This document shows positions 7,303-15,582 of a stretch of DNA of 32,767 nucleotides, in pieces. The DNA lies in assembly GCA_021371915.1 (NCBI GenBank), contig JAJFVG010000031.1, positions 1 through 32,767 of the forward strand, in the 5' to 3' direction. Within the stretch, counting starts at the first letter, position 1; each line of letters begins with the position of its first letter. This DNA comes from Nitrospiraceae bacterium. Lineage in GTDB: Bacteria > Nitrospirota > Thermodesulfovibrionia > Thermodesulfovibrionales > Dissulfurispiraceae. The notes beneath the pieces were generated by a model that was not told where the DNA came from, made no database searches, and saw nothing but the letters and a program-made list of their open reading frames with translations. The translations under genes were made by a program, and so were the position numbers.

Positions 7303-8150
7303 CCCTTGGCCGTTGACTGCTCAAGTTCAGCTGCTTTTGCATAGGCCGTAGCTGCCTTGAGCGGGTTTAAGGGCGTACCATCCTGCCTAACCTCAAAATG
7401 AAGATGTGGCCCAGTAGACCTTCCAGTTGATCCGGAAAGAGCTATTTTTGTATTTTTATCAACAACATCTCCCTCTTTTACCAGATTTTGGGAGTTATGT
7501 GCGTAAATGCTCATAAAGCCATTTTCATGATATATAACAACCGTTTTGCCATAACCACCTTTTTCACCGCTAAAAACAACCCTGCCATCTGAAGCAGGCA
7601 TTACCGGTGTGCCCTCAGGCATTGGAATATCAATTCCATTATGTATTTTTGTCTTGCCTGTAAATGGGTCTGTTCTATACCCAAAGCTTGATGAAATACG
7701 TGACTTTTTATCAAGTGGCAGTTGAAATTCCGGACCATTATCCGTTGTTTTATCAGACTTATCAATATTTTCAATTTTTATTGATTGATTCTCTGCTGGC
7801 AATGCATTTTCATTTGACTTAAACAGTTTTTGAACACCAGGGTTGTTGAGGAAAAATTCGCTGATCCCTATACCCTTCTGACTAAAATCCTTGGCCATCT
7901 GCTCAGTAAAAACCGGCAGGTATGTGGAGATCGTCTTGTTCTTGCCTAACTCTGTTTGCTCAAGCATTACTTTAAGAAGCTCATTTAAAAAGACTCTTTC
8001 TATGTCCTTTGCAAAAGTCTGAGGATCTGAACTCTTATTCAGACCCTCAACTTTTTTAAGGCTTTGATACTGGGCAGAAACCTTTGCTGATTCAAGTTCT
8101 GTTGAACTTGATAAAGATGTCATGCCCATTATATCAAGAGAATTATTCAC
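7299..8150 (-). CDS. flgJ: FlgJ rod-binding domain fused to an M23 (LytM-type) peptidase
   Basis: Residues 43-103 match the FlgJ rod-binding domain (FAKDIERVFLNELLKVML, then YLPVFTEQMAKDFSQKGIG). After a linker rich in charged residues, 149-264 form a zinc metallopeptidase of family M23: H170 and D174 (HNGID), H218 (YAH), and the HLH motif with H249 and H251. The protein would cap the growing rod and cut peptide cross-links so the rod can pass the cell wall. The enterobacterial enzyme has a glucosaminidase domain instead. No signal peptide is visible, consistent with export through the flagellar channel. The start is GTG at 8150, overlapping the flgI stop as GTGA. Confidence 0.92.
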   Translation of the reverse strand: MNNSLDIMGMTSLSSSTELESAKVSAQYQSLKKVEGLNKSSDPQTFAKDIERVFLNELLKVMLEQTELGKNKTISTYLPVFTEQMAKDFSQKGIGISEFFLNNPGVQKLFKSNENALPAENQSIKIENIDKSDKTTDNGPEFQLPLDKKSRISSSFGYRTDPFTGKTKIHNGIDIPMPEGTPVMPASDGRVVFSGEKGGYGKTVVIYHENGFMSIYAHNSQNLVKEGDVVDKNTKIALSGSTGRSTGPHLHFEVRQDGTPLNPLKAATAYAKAAELEQSTAKG

Positions 8151-9289
8151 ATTATCACCAGTTCTGCTTTAAGGCTTCCGGATGCCTTTATCGCCTGAAG
8201 TATAGCTATAAGGTCCTTTGGAGAGACACCCAGTGCATTAAGTCCCTTCACGAGCTCTCCGATAGTAGCTCCTTTTACCTCTGTAAGAGCAGCCTTCTTC
8301 TCTTCTGCCTTTACTTCGGTTTTGGGCACAACAACTGTTTCAGCGCCTTTTGGAGCAAGCGGCAATGGCTGCGAAACAGCTACTTCGGTTTTAATCTCGA
8401 TAGTGAGCGCACCATGCGCCAGTGCAATCGGAGATATCTTCACATTCTCACCCATTACGATAGTACCTGTTCTTTCATTAACAACAACTTTTGCAGGCGC
8501 ATCAACCTCAACCTCCATCAGCTCAATCCTGGACATGAATTCCACTATCTTCTCAGCATATGCCTCCGGCACATTTATCGAAACTGATGAAGGCCCCTCA
8601 GCCTTTGCAACTTCAATATTCATATCCCTGTTTATCTTCTCAGCTATCCTTTTTGTTGTTGTAAAATCCTGCACCCCTGTGATCAGCTCAAGATGTCTCT
8701 TCCTGCTCAGCTGTATCGGAACCTCTTTCTCAACTATCGCGCCATTTGGTATTAACCCGGCATTTGGATGATTCTTGATTGTCTGCGCCCCTGCGCCTCC
8801 GGCTACGAACCCACCGATCGAGACTGCTCCCTGTGCAAGCGCATACACCTGATTGTCAGGGCCTTTTAATGGGGTCATAAGCAACGTACCGCCCTGGAGA
8901 CTCTTTGCATCACCGATTGACGATACCTGTACATCCACTTTTGATCCGGGCTTTGTCATTGTCTGGAGCTTGGCCGTAACTATCACTGCCGCTATATTCT
9001 TGGTCTTGCCTTTTATGTCAGCAGGATTTACATTAACCCCCATCCTTGTGAGCATATTGGCAAAAGGCTGAAATATGTATGTACCGTCCTTGTCGCCTGT
9101 GCCGTTAAGCCCAACCACAATACCGTATCCGATCAGCTCGTTTTCCCTGATGCCTGAAAATGTTGCCACATCCTTTATGCGTTCAGCATAGACAACAGTT
9201 GGAGCAGCTATCCATGCAATACACATGAAAACCGCAAGAATCACTGCCAATCCGTCAAGGCTCTGATTTGATGCTCTTAAAGGTCTCAT
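8147..9289 (-). CDS. flgI: Flagellar P-ring protein FlgI
   Basis: The product is a 380-residue periplasmic P-ring subunit. I chose the ATG at 9289 because AGGGTGA lies just upstream and it gives a proper signal peptide: a basic start, a hydrophobic stretch, and likely cleavage after VVYA near residue 35. A TTG at 9328 would add 13 residues ahead of the signal and overlap flgH. Mature-protein signatures include RIKDVATFSGIRENELIGYG, LVVGLNGTGD-type motifs (here IVVGLNGTGD) and the C-terminal LVKGLNALGVSPKDLIAILQAIKASG. The P-ring is the peptidoglycan bushing around the rod. Confidence 0.95.
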   Translation of the reverse strand: MRPLRASNQSLDGLAVILAVFMCIAWIAAPTVVYAERIKDVATFSGIRENELIGYGIVVGLNGTGDKDGTYIFQPFANMLTRMGVNVNPADIKGKTKNIAAVIVTAKLQTMTKPGSKVDVQVSSIGDAKSLQGGTLLMTPLKGPDNQVYALAQGAVSIGGFVAGGAGAQTIKNHPNAGLIPNGAIVEKEVPIQLSRKRHLELITGVQDFTTTKRIAEKINRDMNIEVAKAEGPSSVSINVPEAYAEKIVEFMSRIELMEVEVDAPAKVVVNERTGTIVMGENVKISPIALAHGALTIEIKTEVAVSQPLPLAPKGAETVVVPKTEVKAEEKKAALTEVKGATIGELVKGLNALGVSPKDLIAILQAIKASGSLKAELVIM

Positions 9290-9315
9290 TGTTTCACCCT
9301 TTTTGTTTCTCGTAA

Positions 9316-10056
9316 TTAAAACGGCCAAATCTTATCAAGCAATCTGACAAGCCATCCCTGTGACTGCTTGTCATCCAGCACCCCGTCGCCAACCAGATAT
9401 ATCTGTGCATCTGCAACATATTGTGAAAGGATCGTGTTGTTGGGTGTTATGTCATCAGGCCTGATTATGCCCCTGAGCACCAGTATCTCCTTTTCATTGT
9501 TCACAATAACTTCCTTTCTCGATTCAAGAACCATATTCTGGTTAGGCAGCACCTCTATAACCTTTGCAGTAATTGTGCCAACAAGTTTACCCTGCCTGCT
9601 TGTGTCTCCAGTGCCTTTAAAATCCGATGTTGCCGTACCGCTTGCCGATGGTGTAAACACATTGTTTGTGCCTTTATACAGCCCGTTGATGAACGGATAC
9701 TTCTGGATGCCAAAATCAGTAGCCATGCCGAAGATATTGCTCAATCCGTAATTGGCATCCGAGTTTCTTGCTGAATTTGTTGTAGCCTTTTTTGACGCAG
9801 TAGAGCTTTCGTTAATGATAATAGTGACCAGATCATTGACTCTTTTGGCCTTTCTGTCCTCATAAAAAGATGCTGTAGATGCCTTCCACAAAGAACCTTC
9901 GGTTACTGCATGTTCAGGCTGTTTTGTTTCAACATACTTTGGAGGCATAGGAGCCTCTTTGATATCCCGTGCATCCTTCAACCCGGAGCAGCCCTGCAAT
10001 GCAATGAAGCATGATGCTGCAAAAATGACTGAACATATCATGGAAGAATTTTTCAT
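9316..10056 (-). CDS. flgH: Flagellar L-ring lipoprotein FlgH
   Basis: The ATG at 10056 overlaps the flgA stop (ATGA), has GAGGA upstream and yields a 246-residue lipoprotein. A short hydrophobic signal ends in the lipobox LQGC with Cys23 as the lipidated residue. An upstream in-frame codon at 10122 would bury the signal behind 22 residues and is rejected. Mature motifs include KRVNDLVTIIINESSTASKKA and the C-terminal LVVGxGxL-like YLVGDGVLDD region. FlgH forms the ring in the outer membrane, so the cell has two membranes. Confidence 0.95.
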   Translation of the reverse strand: MKNSSMICSVIFAASCFIALQGCSGLKDARDIKEAPMPPKYVETKQPEHAVTEGSLWKASTASFYEDRKAKRVNDLVTIIINESSTASKKATTNSARNSDANYGLSNIFGMATDFGIQKYPFINGLYKGTNNVFTPSASGTATSDFKGTGDTSRQGKLVGTITAKVIEVLPNQNMVLESRKEVIVNNEKEILVLRGIIRPDDITPNNTILSQYVADAQIYLVGDGVLDDKQSQGWLVRLLDKIWPF

Positions 10057-10784
10057 ATCTTTATCCTCACTGTAGTTGGCGATACCAATACGCCGGTAAC
10101 CTCTTTTTTGGATGATTCGCACTGTACTGTTGCGGTTCCGCCCAGCACAGCATTGGCCTTTAGTACGCCTGAAGATGAGAGCTGCATATTTGCACCCTCG
10201 ACTACCACATTCACCTTATGCCCCCTTTTGAAGGTTAGGTGACTGGTCAGATAGTCAGTAAGTATTACAGATCCCTCATTGATCGAGGATTTTGCTATCT
10301 TCCCTGTTATATCTGATTTGTCGAGCGCAACGGACCTGGAAAGCCTTGATTTTTTCTGTTTTACAGCATAGAAATCCTCATCAGCTACTGTGTTGCCGCG
10401 CTGAATGTATTTTGAAGCCACATACACATCAACAAGCACGTCATAGACAACCTCGATCACTGACTCTGCGGATATCCCTTTTTTGTCCTTGATATAAACT
10501 GTTGTTGTAAATCTGCTCTTCCCTGCATACACCATTGGCGTAACTGATCTGAACTCAACCTTTCCAGGGCTATTGTTAAAATCGTAGCCTTTTACAATCC
10601 TTACACTGACAATCTCCGGATTCTCTCCAATGGACTTTGATATCTCCTTGACAAGCAGGCTGCCCAGTGCCGGATCTATCTCAGCCTCAGCTGCAAGAGC
10701 AGTACGGCAGAACAGCATTACCGAGCAAACTGCCATAACGCAGAACATCATCAGAGGAAATCTTTTAATTGATGCGTGCTTCAT
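10053..10784 (-). CDS. flgA: P-ring assembly chaperone FlgA
   Basis: The 243-residue secreted protein has an N-terminal signal peptide (hydrophobic segment about 9-30, likely cut near TALAA). The C-terminal half contains an SAF-like domain, with ASKYIQRGNTVADEDF and RGHKVNVVVEG marking its two conserved stretches. FlgA assists polymerisation of FlgI into the P-ring and is otherwise absent from the finished motor. The ribosome site AAGGAG overlaps the flgG stop. The position directly before flgH and flgI matches the job. Confidence 0.92.
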   Translation of the reverse strand: MKHASIKRFPLMMFCVMAVCSVMLFCRTALAAEAEIDPALGSLLVKEISKSIGENPEIVSVRIVKGYDFNNSPGKVEFRSVTPMVYAGKSRFTTTVYIKDKKGISAESVIEVVYDVLVDVYVASKYIQRGNTVADEDFYAVKQKKSRLSRSVALDKSDITGKIAKSSINEGSVILTDYLTSHLTFKRGHKVNVVVEGANMQLSSSGVLKANAVLGGTATVQCESSKKEVTGVLVSPTTVRIKI

Positions 10785-10788
10785 CTGC

Positions 10789-11577
10789 TTATCTCCTTAG
10801 TGCAGCAACTGTCTGGAGCATCTCATCCGATGTCTGGACAGCCTTTGAGTTCAGGTCAAATGCCCTCTGCGCGATTATCAGATTTGCAAGTTCTTCGACC
10901 ACGTTCACATTCGACGACTCCAGAATACCCTGGTTTATAGTGCCTCTGCCCTCTGTGCCGGGCGTTCCGGTTATGGCGTCGCCTGATGCGTCAGTAACAG
11001 TAAAAAGGTTTTTGCCGACAGCAAGCAGACCTGCCGGATTTATAAACCTTGCCAGCTCTATTGTGCCGATCTCAACCGGTGTTGTATTACCTGCCTGAAG
11101 AACTGTTATCTTGCCGTCTGTGCCTATTGTTATATTTGTAGCATCCGAAGGCACTGATATGGCAGGCTCCATAGGATAACCGTCAGGGTTCACTATCCTG
11201 CCGTCTTTATCGAGCTTGAAAGAACCGGCCCTTGTATATGAAATGGTTCCATCTGGCATTGTCACCTGAAAAAACCCGTCTCCCTCTATAACCATATCAA
11301 GGTTATTGCCGGTATTGAGAAAATCTCCCTGGGTAAAGAGCTTCTGCACAGAAGCAGGTTTTACGCCGAGACCCACCTGTATGCCGACCGGTATCTGCAC
11401 ACCCTCAGCTGACGGCGCACCTGGATTTCGCAGGTTCTGGTAGAGCAGGTCCTGAAAGTCAGCCCTGCTTCTTTTAAAACCAACTGTGTTTACGTTGGCC
11501 AGGTTGTTTGAGATTACATCAACATTCAACTGCTGAGCGTGCATTCCTGTTGCTGCTGTAAACAATGACCTTATCAT
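10789..11577 (-). CDS. flgG: Flagellar distal rod protein FlgG
   Basis: The 262-residue axial protein starts [16 protein letters not shown] and carries the rod/hook signature [18 protein letters not shown] (21-38). Its C-terminal helix ([29 protein letters not shown]) is nearly the canonical FlgG sequence. FlgG builds the distal rod across the periplasm and sets its length. GGGGGAAAT lies ahead of the ATG at 11577, 19 bases after flgF. No signal peptide is present, as expected for a type III export substrate. Confidence 0.96.
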   Translation of the reverse strand: MIRSLFTAATGMHAQQLNVDVISNNLANVNTVGFKRSRADFQDLLYQNLRNPGAPSAEGVQIPVGIQVGLGVKPASVQKLFTQGDFLNTGNNLDMVIEGDGFFQVTMPDGTISYTRAGSFKLDKDGRIVNPDGYPMEPAISVPSDATNITIGTDGKITVLQAGNTTPVEIGTIELARFINPAGLLAVGKNLFTVTDASGDAITGTPGTEGRGTINQGILESSNVNVVEELANLIIAQRAFDLNSKAVQTSDEMLQTVAALRR

Positions 11578-11596
11578 ATTTCCCCCTGTCCTTTTG

Positions 11597-12331
11597 TTAT
11601 CTTACCTTGCCCAGTTCATTCACAACTCTCTGGGACAGATCATCAAAATTTTTTATCATTTTTATTGCAGACTCAATATTTCTTGAAGCAGTAATCATAC
11701 CTATCATTTCTCTAACGCCATTAACATTGGACTGCTCTACTGCTCCCTGAAGCACGTCTGCCTTTGAGGCACCCGCCTCTGTTCCCTTGTAAAGAGTGCC
11801 ACCGATATGTTCTGGATTTGAGAGGTTGACCACCTTGATCTTTCCAGCAAGAGTGCCGTTCGAATAAATACTGCCGTCTCTTGCTATGTTTATCTTTGCT
11901 GACGGATCATCCCTTGGTATGATTATTGGCTTGTTTGCAGCGTCGAGCACCTTTTGGCCGCTTTCATTCATAAGCGCTCCGTTGCGGTCCATGGTGAATA
12001 CCCCGTTTCTTGTATAGTATGTACCGTTGCTGTCCTGAACGCTGAAATACCCGCCCCCGGAAATAGCCAGATCAAATGTATTGCCTGTTGTCTTGATTGT
12101 GCCCTGGGCCTGGTCTATCTTGAAGTCTCCGTAGTATGCCATTGCCCTGGCATCAGGATAAGCAGCAGTAGCAGGACGATTCATATCCTGCATAATCGAG
12201 TACATATTTGATGCGAACGAACTTCTCTTGTATCCAGCGGTATTTACATTTGAAATATTGTTTGCCACATTGTCCATCTCGTGGCTTCTTAGTATCGCTC
12301 CGGTTAAAGCTACATATGCGCCTTTGTACAT
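11597..12331 (-). CDS. flgF: Flagellar proximal rod protein FlgF
   Basis: The ATG at 12331, with GGAGGG 4 bases upstream, gives a 244-residue rod protein starting [20 protein letters not shown], with the axial motif [17 protein letters not shown]. Starting further upstream would place the start inside the sigma-54 promoter, so the shorter form is preferred. The C-terminus ([23 protein letters not shown]) is the conserved D0 helix. Its length and pairing with flgG distinguish it from the hook protein FlgE. It is the first gene of the operon flgFGAHIJ-flgMNKL-csrA-fliW. Confidence 0.93.
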   Translation of the reverse strand: MYKGAYVALTGAILRSHEMDNVANNISNVNTAGYKRSSFASNMYSIMQDMNRPATAAYPDARAMAYYGDFKIDQAQGTIKTTGNTFDLAISGGGYFSVQDSNGTYYTRNGVFTMDRNGALMNESGQKVLDAANKPIIIPRDDPSAKINIARDGSIYSNGTLAGKIKVVNLSNPEHIGGTLYKGTEAGASKADVLQGAVEQSNVNGVREMIGMITASRNIESAIKMIKNFDDLSQRVVNELGKVR

Positions 12332-12354
12332 GAACCCTCCTTTTGACATTCTAT

Positions 12355-12371
12355 AAGCAAGGCGGGTGCCA
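12355..12371 (-). promoter_or_regulatory. Sigma-54 (RpoN) promoter for the flgF operon
   Basis: The minus-strand sequence TGGCACCCGCCTTGCTT fits the consensus TGGCAC-N5-TTGCW. The GG and GC dinucleotides are separated by exactly 10 bases. The C of the GC is at 12357, so transcription would begin near 12345, leaving a leader of about 14 bases that contains little besides the flgF ribosome site. Such promoters need an enhancer-binding activator of the FleQ/FlgR type, which is not in this window. Confidence 0.85.
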
Positions 12372-12454
12372 AATTCAGTAAGCGTAAGTACAATGGCGAA
12401 ACCGGCTAATTTTACGGTAAAAAACATAAAGATTTAAGGGGATTCTGGCGGTTT

Positions 12455-12538
12455 TGAGGAAAAAACGATCAGGATTCAGATGAATAACAGCTTTGATCAG
12501 GGAGTCACTGCTTACGGATAAATATCCTGAGGAAAAAA
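12455..12538. repeat. Short direct repeats upstream of the sigma-54 promoter
   Basis: TGAGGAAAAAA occurs at 12455-12465 and 12528-12538, and GATCAGG at 12467-12473 and 12495-12501. They lie about 85 to 170 bases upstream of the sigma-54 promoter, the usual distance for activator binding. I see no gene in 12372-12557. An enhancer function is only inferred, and one TGAGGAAAAAA copy doubles as the T-tract of the terminator-like hairpin. Confidence 0.25.
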
Positions 12539-12558
12539 TTTCCTGCTTAAAGGAAAAT
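12533..12558 (-). terminator. Weak intrinsic terminator after the chemotaxis operon
   Basis: Immediately after the stop codon of the small ORF, the minus strand forms TTTCC / GGAAA around an 8-base loop, followed by TTTTTT. The stem is only 5 base pairs, so efficiency is doubtful, but the location between the chemotaxis operon and the sigma-54 promoter is right for a terminator. Confidence 0.4.
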
Positions 12559-12758
12559 TATACCGTTATGTCCACACCCTCTGATTTTTCCTCAGGATGT
12601 TTTTCAGGGTTTTCCTTAACTTCTTCCATAGATTCTTTATGCAGGTCTGTTACCTTTGGTTTGCGTGCAAGTCTGACTATCGGGAATGCATGTCCCCTGC
12701 GTGTGCCGGCAGATATTGCTATGCCTGATACCCCTTTTATGCCTTCATCAGCTGCCAT
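12558..12758 (-). CDS. Small protein of unknown function (66 residues)
   Basis: I do not recognise a family. The N-terminal half (about 1-35) is Gly/Ala/Arg-rich with a GIAISAGTRRGHAFPIVRLA stretch. The C-terminal half is strongly charged with many Glu and Lys and no cysteine or membrane segment. It follows the HDOD gene by 47 bases, ends at a terminator-like hairpin, and has no Shine-Dalgarno sequence before the ATG. A sigma-28-like element ends about 6 bases upstream of the ATG, so a leaderless transcript is possible. The ORF could be real and flagella-linked, but its short length makes chance a serious alternative. Confidence 0.5.
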   Translation of the reverse strand: MAADEGIKGVSGIAISAGTRRGHAFPIVRLARKPKVTDLHKESMEEVKENPEKHPEEKSEGVDITV

Positions 12759-12764
12759 AATTAT

Positions 12765-12792
12765 TTATCGTTGAAATACTGCTAAATATTTA
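12765..12792 (-). promoter_or_regulatory. Possible sigma-28-like promoter for the small ORF
   Basis: TAAATATT (12792-12785, 6 of 8) and AACGATAA (12772-12765, 6 of 8 with the full CGATAA core) are spaced by 12 bases, one more than ideal. The start of transcription would coincide with the ATG at 12758. This is weaker than the promoters at 7276-7302 and 23215-23241. Confidence 0.3.
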
Positions 12793-12805
12793 ATACCCCT
12801 GACGG

Positions 12806-13654
12806 CTAAACCGCCAGAAGCTCTGCCATCTGCTCTTCTAAAGCAGTCTCAACCTCAGCGCCTATGGCATCCAATCCCTCTTTTGTGAGGCCAATTGCCT
12901 GTATATCTATGTCAGGTATTTCTTTGGAGAGCTGGAAGCCTATACCAAGGTTAAGACAGAGCGCATCAGCCACCTTGACCACATTGCACATAACCTCATG
13001 GCTGCTGTCATCCAGCACAGGCATCTCCTCGGAATGATGATACTCTATCACCACCTCCAGCCCCTTTGGCAGCTTCCATTTTCTGGCTATAAGACCTCCG
13101 ACATTGCAGTGGTTATAGCCGAGCATTTCCGTCTCAACAGATATAAAAGGGATGCCTTCTTCAAACACCCTTTCAACAACCAGCACATATTTGTCAGGCA
13201 GGTTGTTGTTAAGCACTGTCTTGCCTACATCATGAAGCAGTCCGGCTACCATCGCCTCTTCAGCATGCACAAGTCTTGTTTTTTTGGCTATCATGGATGC
13301 TGCAATAGAAACACCAAGGCTGTGTTCCCACAGCTTCTTCTCGAACAGTCCGAATCTGCTGTGCATATCTTTTATTGAAGCTGCAACAACAAGAGTCTTC
13401 ATTGTATTGAAGCCTATCATGATGATTGCGGATGATATTGTGTCAATTGCCCTGCCCCTGCCGTAATACGGAGAATTGGCCACCCTGAGCAATCTGGTGG
13501 AGAATGACTGGTCTTTTGCTATCAGGTCCTCAAGCTCGCTTACAGAGGAGCCATCCCTGTTCATCAGCTGGAGCACCTTGGATGCAACCGGCGGCAGACT
13601 CGGCAGGTCAACGGTGTCTAGTATAAGTTTTTCTATTGAATTATTCTGCATCAT
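12806..13654 (-). CDS. HDOD-domain signalling protein
   Basis: The 282-residue protein is an HDOD domain: LPSLPPVASKVLQLMN (17-32), DQSFSTRLLRVANSPYYG (48-65) and ISSAIIMIGFNTMKTLVV are its typical stretches. A metal-type HD motif is also retained (LLHDVGK, H141-D142), with H111 earlier and a YHH in the second half. HDOD proteins lack proven phosphodiesterase activity and act as scaffolds or regulators of c-di-GMP, chemotaxis and stress responses. It overlaps the receiver gene stop by 4 bases (ATGA), suggesting the two work as a pair. The catalytic status of the HD motif cannot be judged by eye. Confidence 0.85.
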   Translation of the reverse strand: MMQNNSIEKLILDTVDLPSLPPVASKVLQLMNRDGSSVSELEDLIAKDQSFSTRLLRVANSPYYGRGRAIDTISSAIIMIGFNTMKTLVVAASIKDMHSRFGLFEKKLWEHSLGVSIAASMIAKKTRLVHAEEAMVAGLLHDVGKTVLNNNLPDKYVLVVERVFEEGIPFISVETEMLGYNHCNVGGLIARKWKLPKGLEVVIEYHHSEEMPVLDDSSHEVMCNVVKVADALCLNLGIGFQLSKEIPDIDIQAIGLTKEGLDAIGAEVETALEEQMAELLAV

Positions 13655-14013
13655 AATGATAACAACTCAACCAGGCGTTTTATATCATCTCCGGTAAAGG
13701 GCTTCATCAAATAAGCGATATTTTCATTCTTCATAAACTTCATAAGGGATTGATCCACTACAGTACCGGTAACAAGCGCGAATCTCAACCTGTTGCCAGG
13801 TGAAAGAGACTTCAGGTTGATATAGGCGTCCATACCGGAACATTCAGGCATTTTGTAATCGCAAAATACAGCGTCAAACTTCTCTTTGCGGTATATCTCC
13901 TCAGCCTCTGAATATGATATGGCTGAGACTGCGTTATGTCCTAGACGGGAAAGAAAGATGGTGAGCAGTTCGCTCACCATCTCTTCATCATCGATGATAA
14001 GTATTTTTGCCAT
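13651..14013 (-). CDS. Single-domain response regulator (receiver only)
   Basis: The 120-residue CheY-like fold has an acidic pair D8-D9, the phosphoacceptor D52 (VFCDYKMPECSG), a switch threonine in VTGT and K104 in MKPF. No output domain is present. It sits 15 bases after the chemoreceptor gene and overlaps the HDOD gene, so it probably receives phosphate from CheA or another kinase and acts through its HDOD neighbour. It lacks the WNMPNM motif of true CheY, so motor binding is less likely. Confidence 0.9.
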   Translation of the reverse strand: MAKILIIDDEEMVSELLTIFLSRLGHNAVSAISYSEAEEIYRKEKFDAVFCDYKMPECSGMDAYINLKSLSPGNRLRFALVTGTVVDQSLMKFMKNENIAYLMKPFTGDDIKRLVELLSL

Positions 14014-14028
14014 CTCTCAGAAACAGCT

Positions 14029-15546
14029 TTATGCTTTGAATTCGTTGGCTGTATTTTTGAGCTTTTCAGCAACGCTTGCAAGAGATTTAACCTCTTCCAC
14101 AACTTCTACGGACAGAGTTTCTATCTGCTTGGCTGTTGCGAGTGTCTGCTCTGTATTCTCAGCAACCTCTGAAGAGGTTGCTGACTGCTGTTCGACCGCA
14201 GTAGCTATCTGGGTGATCTGGTCTCTCACCTTCTGCACTTCATTTACTATATGGTTAAGAGATACTCCCACCTCTTTGATAAATTCAGTTGCCTTTGTGA
14301 CTTCACTGGATGCATCTGACATGGATTTTGCAGTCTGTTCGGATTCTGCCTGCACAGAACCTATCTTGTCAGATATCTCCGCAGTTGCCTTTATTGTGCG
14401 TTCGGCCAGCTTTCTCACCTCATCCGCAACAACTGCAAATCCCCGGCCCTGTTCTCCTGCCCTTGCAGCTTCTATTGCAGCATTGAGCGCAAGGAGGTTG
14501 GTCTGGTCTGCAATGTCATTGATCACTGTAATTATCTCTCCGATCTCGCCCACCCTGTTATTCAGCTTTTCAACCATTGTGGCGAGTTCGATCGTGGATG
14601 TATAGACCCTGTTTACAGTCTCTACAGCGCCGTCAGCAATCTTCTGCCCCTGCTTGGCTGTCTCCATTGCCTGGCCTGATGTATCTGATGCAACTGACGC
14701 GTTTCTGGCAATATCGCCTATGGTATGGTTCATCTCTTCAGCAGCTGTTGCGATATTGGATGCCTGCATTGCCTGGTGCTTTGCCTTTTCTGCAGCATCA
14801 GCCCCCTTTGCGCTAAGAAGAGAAACAACACTGCCCACGCTCTCTGATGACGAGAACATCGCCTTGATGAGAGACTGGAATGAAGAAACCATCCTTCTGA
14901 CGCTTCCAGCCATGGAGCCTATCTCGTCATTTTTTGAATAATCAACAGTTACACGCAGATCGCCTGAGGAGATTTTTGATATCTTTGCCTCTATGTCAGC
15001 AAGTGGCCTTGATATGTTCGATCTGCTCTTGAGCCAGATAAAACAAACAACAGCAAGGTTGAGCAAGAAGAGGATAACTGCCATGTATCCGAGTCTGCCT
15101 GCCTTTTTCTCTGAATATGCCTCAGCAGCAGAAACCGCCTTGTTTGTCAGATCGAAATAAGCCTCGCTATCCTTGAGAAGCTCCGGTTTCAGCTCCGGCT
15201 TCTGCCTTGCATTCATCACGTCCTGTTTGAGCTTGTCCCAATATGTTTTCACCTCTTTCATGCTCGAAAGAAAAGTCTCGTCCTTGGCTTTTGGAAGTCC
15301 GAGTTCCTTGTTGCCTTCCATAAGTCCGGCAATAATGCTGTCGAGTTTTGCAATAAGTTTGTCCTGCGGCTGACCCGACATTTCAAGCTTTACAATTCTC
15401 TGGGTGGCACCCCGGACTATGCCTGAATAGTTCACAACCTTCCCATCGTCTTTCATATCGAGCTGCCAGAAAACAAAGAGTACATTGATAAGCGGGAAAA
15501 TCAATAAAAGTACTATAACAATCTGGAGCTGCCTGCTGATCTTCAT
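14029..15546 (-). CDS. Methyl-accepting chemotaxis protein with PilJ/NarX-like sensor region
   Basis: The 505-residue receptor has transmembrane helices at about 9-28 and 153-172, a periplasmic helical region between them, HAMP at about 173-225 and a cytoplasmic signalling coiled coil. The hairpin tip [21 protein letters not shown] to KLAERT (347-384) is the conserved CheA/CheW contact. The sensor region contains [20 protein letters not shown] (39-58), resembling the helix of the PilJ/NarX-type ligand domain. No C-terminal CheR-tethering pentapeptide is present. AGGAGGG precedes the ATG at 15546. Ligand unknown. Confidence 0.93.
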   Translation of the reverse strand: MKISRQLQIVIVLLLIFPLINVLFVFWQLDMKDDGKVVNYSGIVRGATQRIVKLEMSGQPQDKLIAKLDSIIAGLMEGNKELGLPKAKDETFLSSMKEVKTYWDKLKQDVMNARQKPELKPELLKDSEAYFDLTNKAVSAAEAYSEKKAGRLGYMAVILFLLNLAVVCFIWLKSRSNISRPLADIEAKISKISSGDLRVTVDYSKNDEIGSMAGSVRRMVSSFQSLIKAMFSSSESVGSVVSLLSAKGADAAEKAKHQAMQASNIATAAEEMNHTIGDIARNASVASDTSGQAMETAKQGQKIADGAVETVNRVYTSTIELATMVEKLNNRVGEIGEIITVINDIADQTNLLALNAAIEAARAGEQGRGFAVVADEVRKLAERTIKATAEISDKIGSVQAESEQTAKSMSDASSEVTKATEFIKEVGVSLNHIVNEVQKVRDQITQIATAVEQQSATSSEVAENTEQTLATAKQIETLSVEVVEEVKSLASVAEKLKNTANEFKA

Positions 15547-15582
15547 GTTCCCTCCTGAGGAATAATACGAAAATTATTTTAT

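Noticed and set aside
9290-9328. Upstream TTG start for flgI at 9328
   Set aside because: It lacks a good ribosome site, overlaps flgH and puts 13 residues ahead of the signal peptide. The ATG at 9289 has AGGGTGA.
10057-10122. 22-residue N-terminal extension of flgH
   Set aside because: The lipoprotein signal begins at the ATG at 10056, which has its own ribosome site and the usual ATGA overlap with flgA.
12332-12427. 32-residue N-terminal extension of flgF
   Set aside because: It would be translated across the sigma-54 promoter, and rod proteins have no such extension. GGAGGG marks the ATG at 12331.
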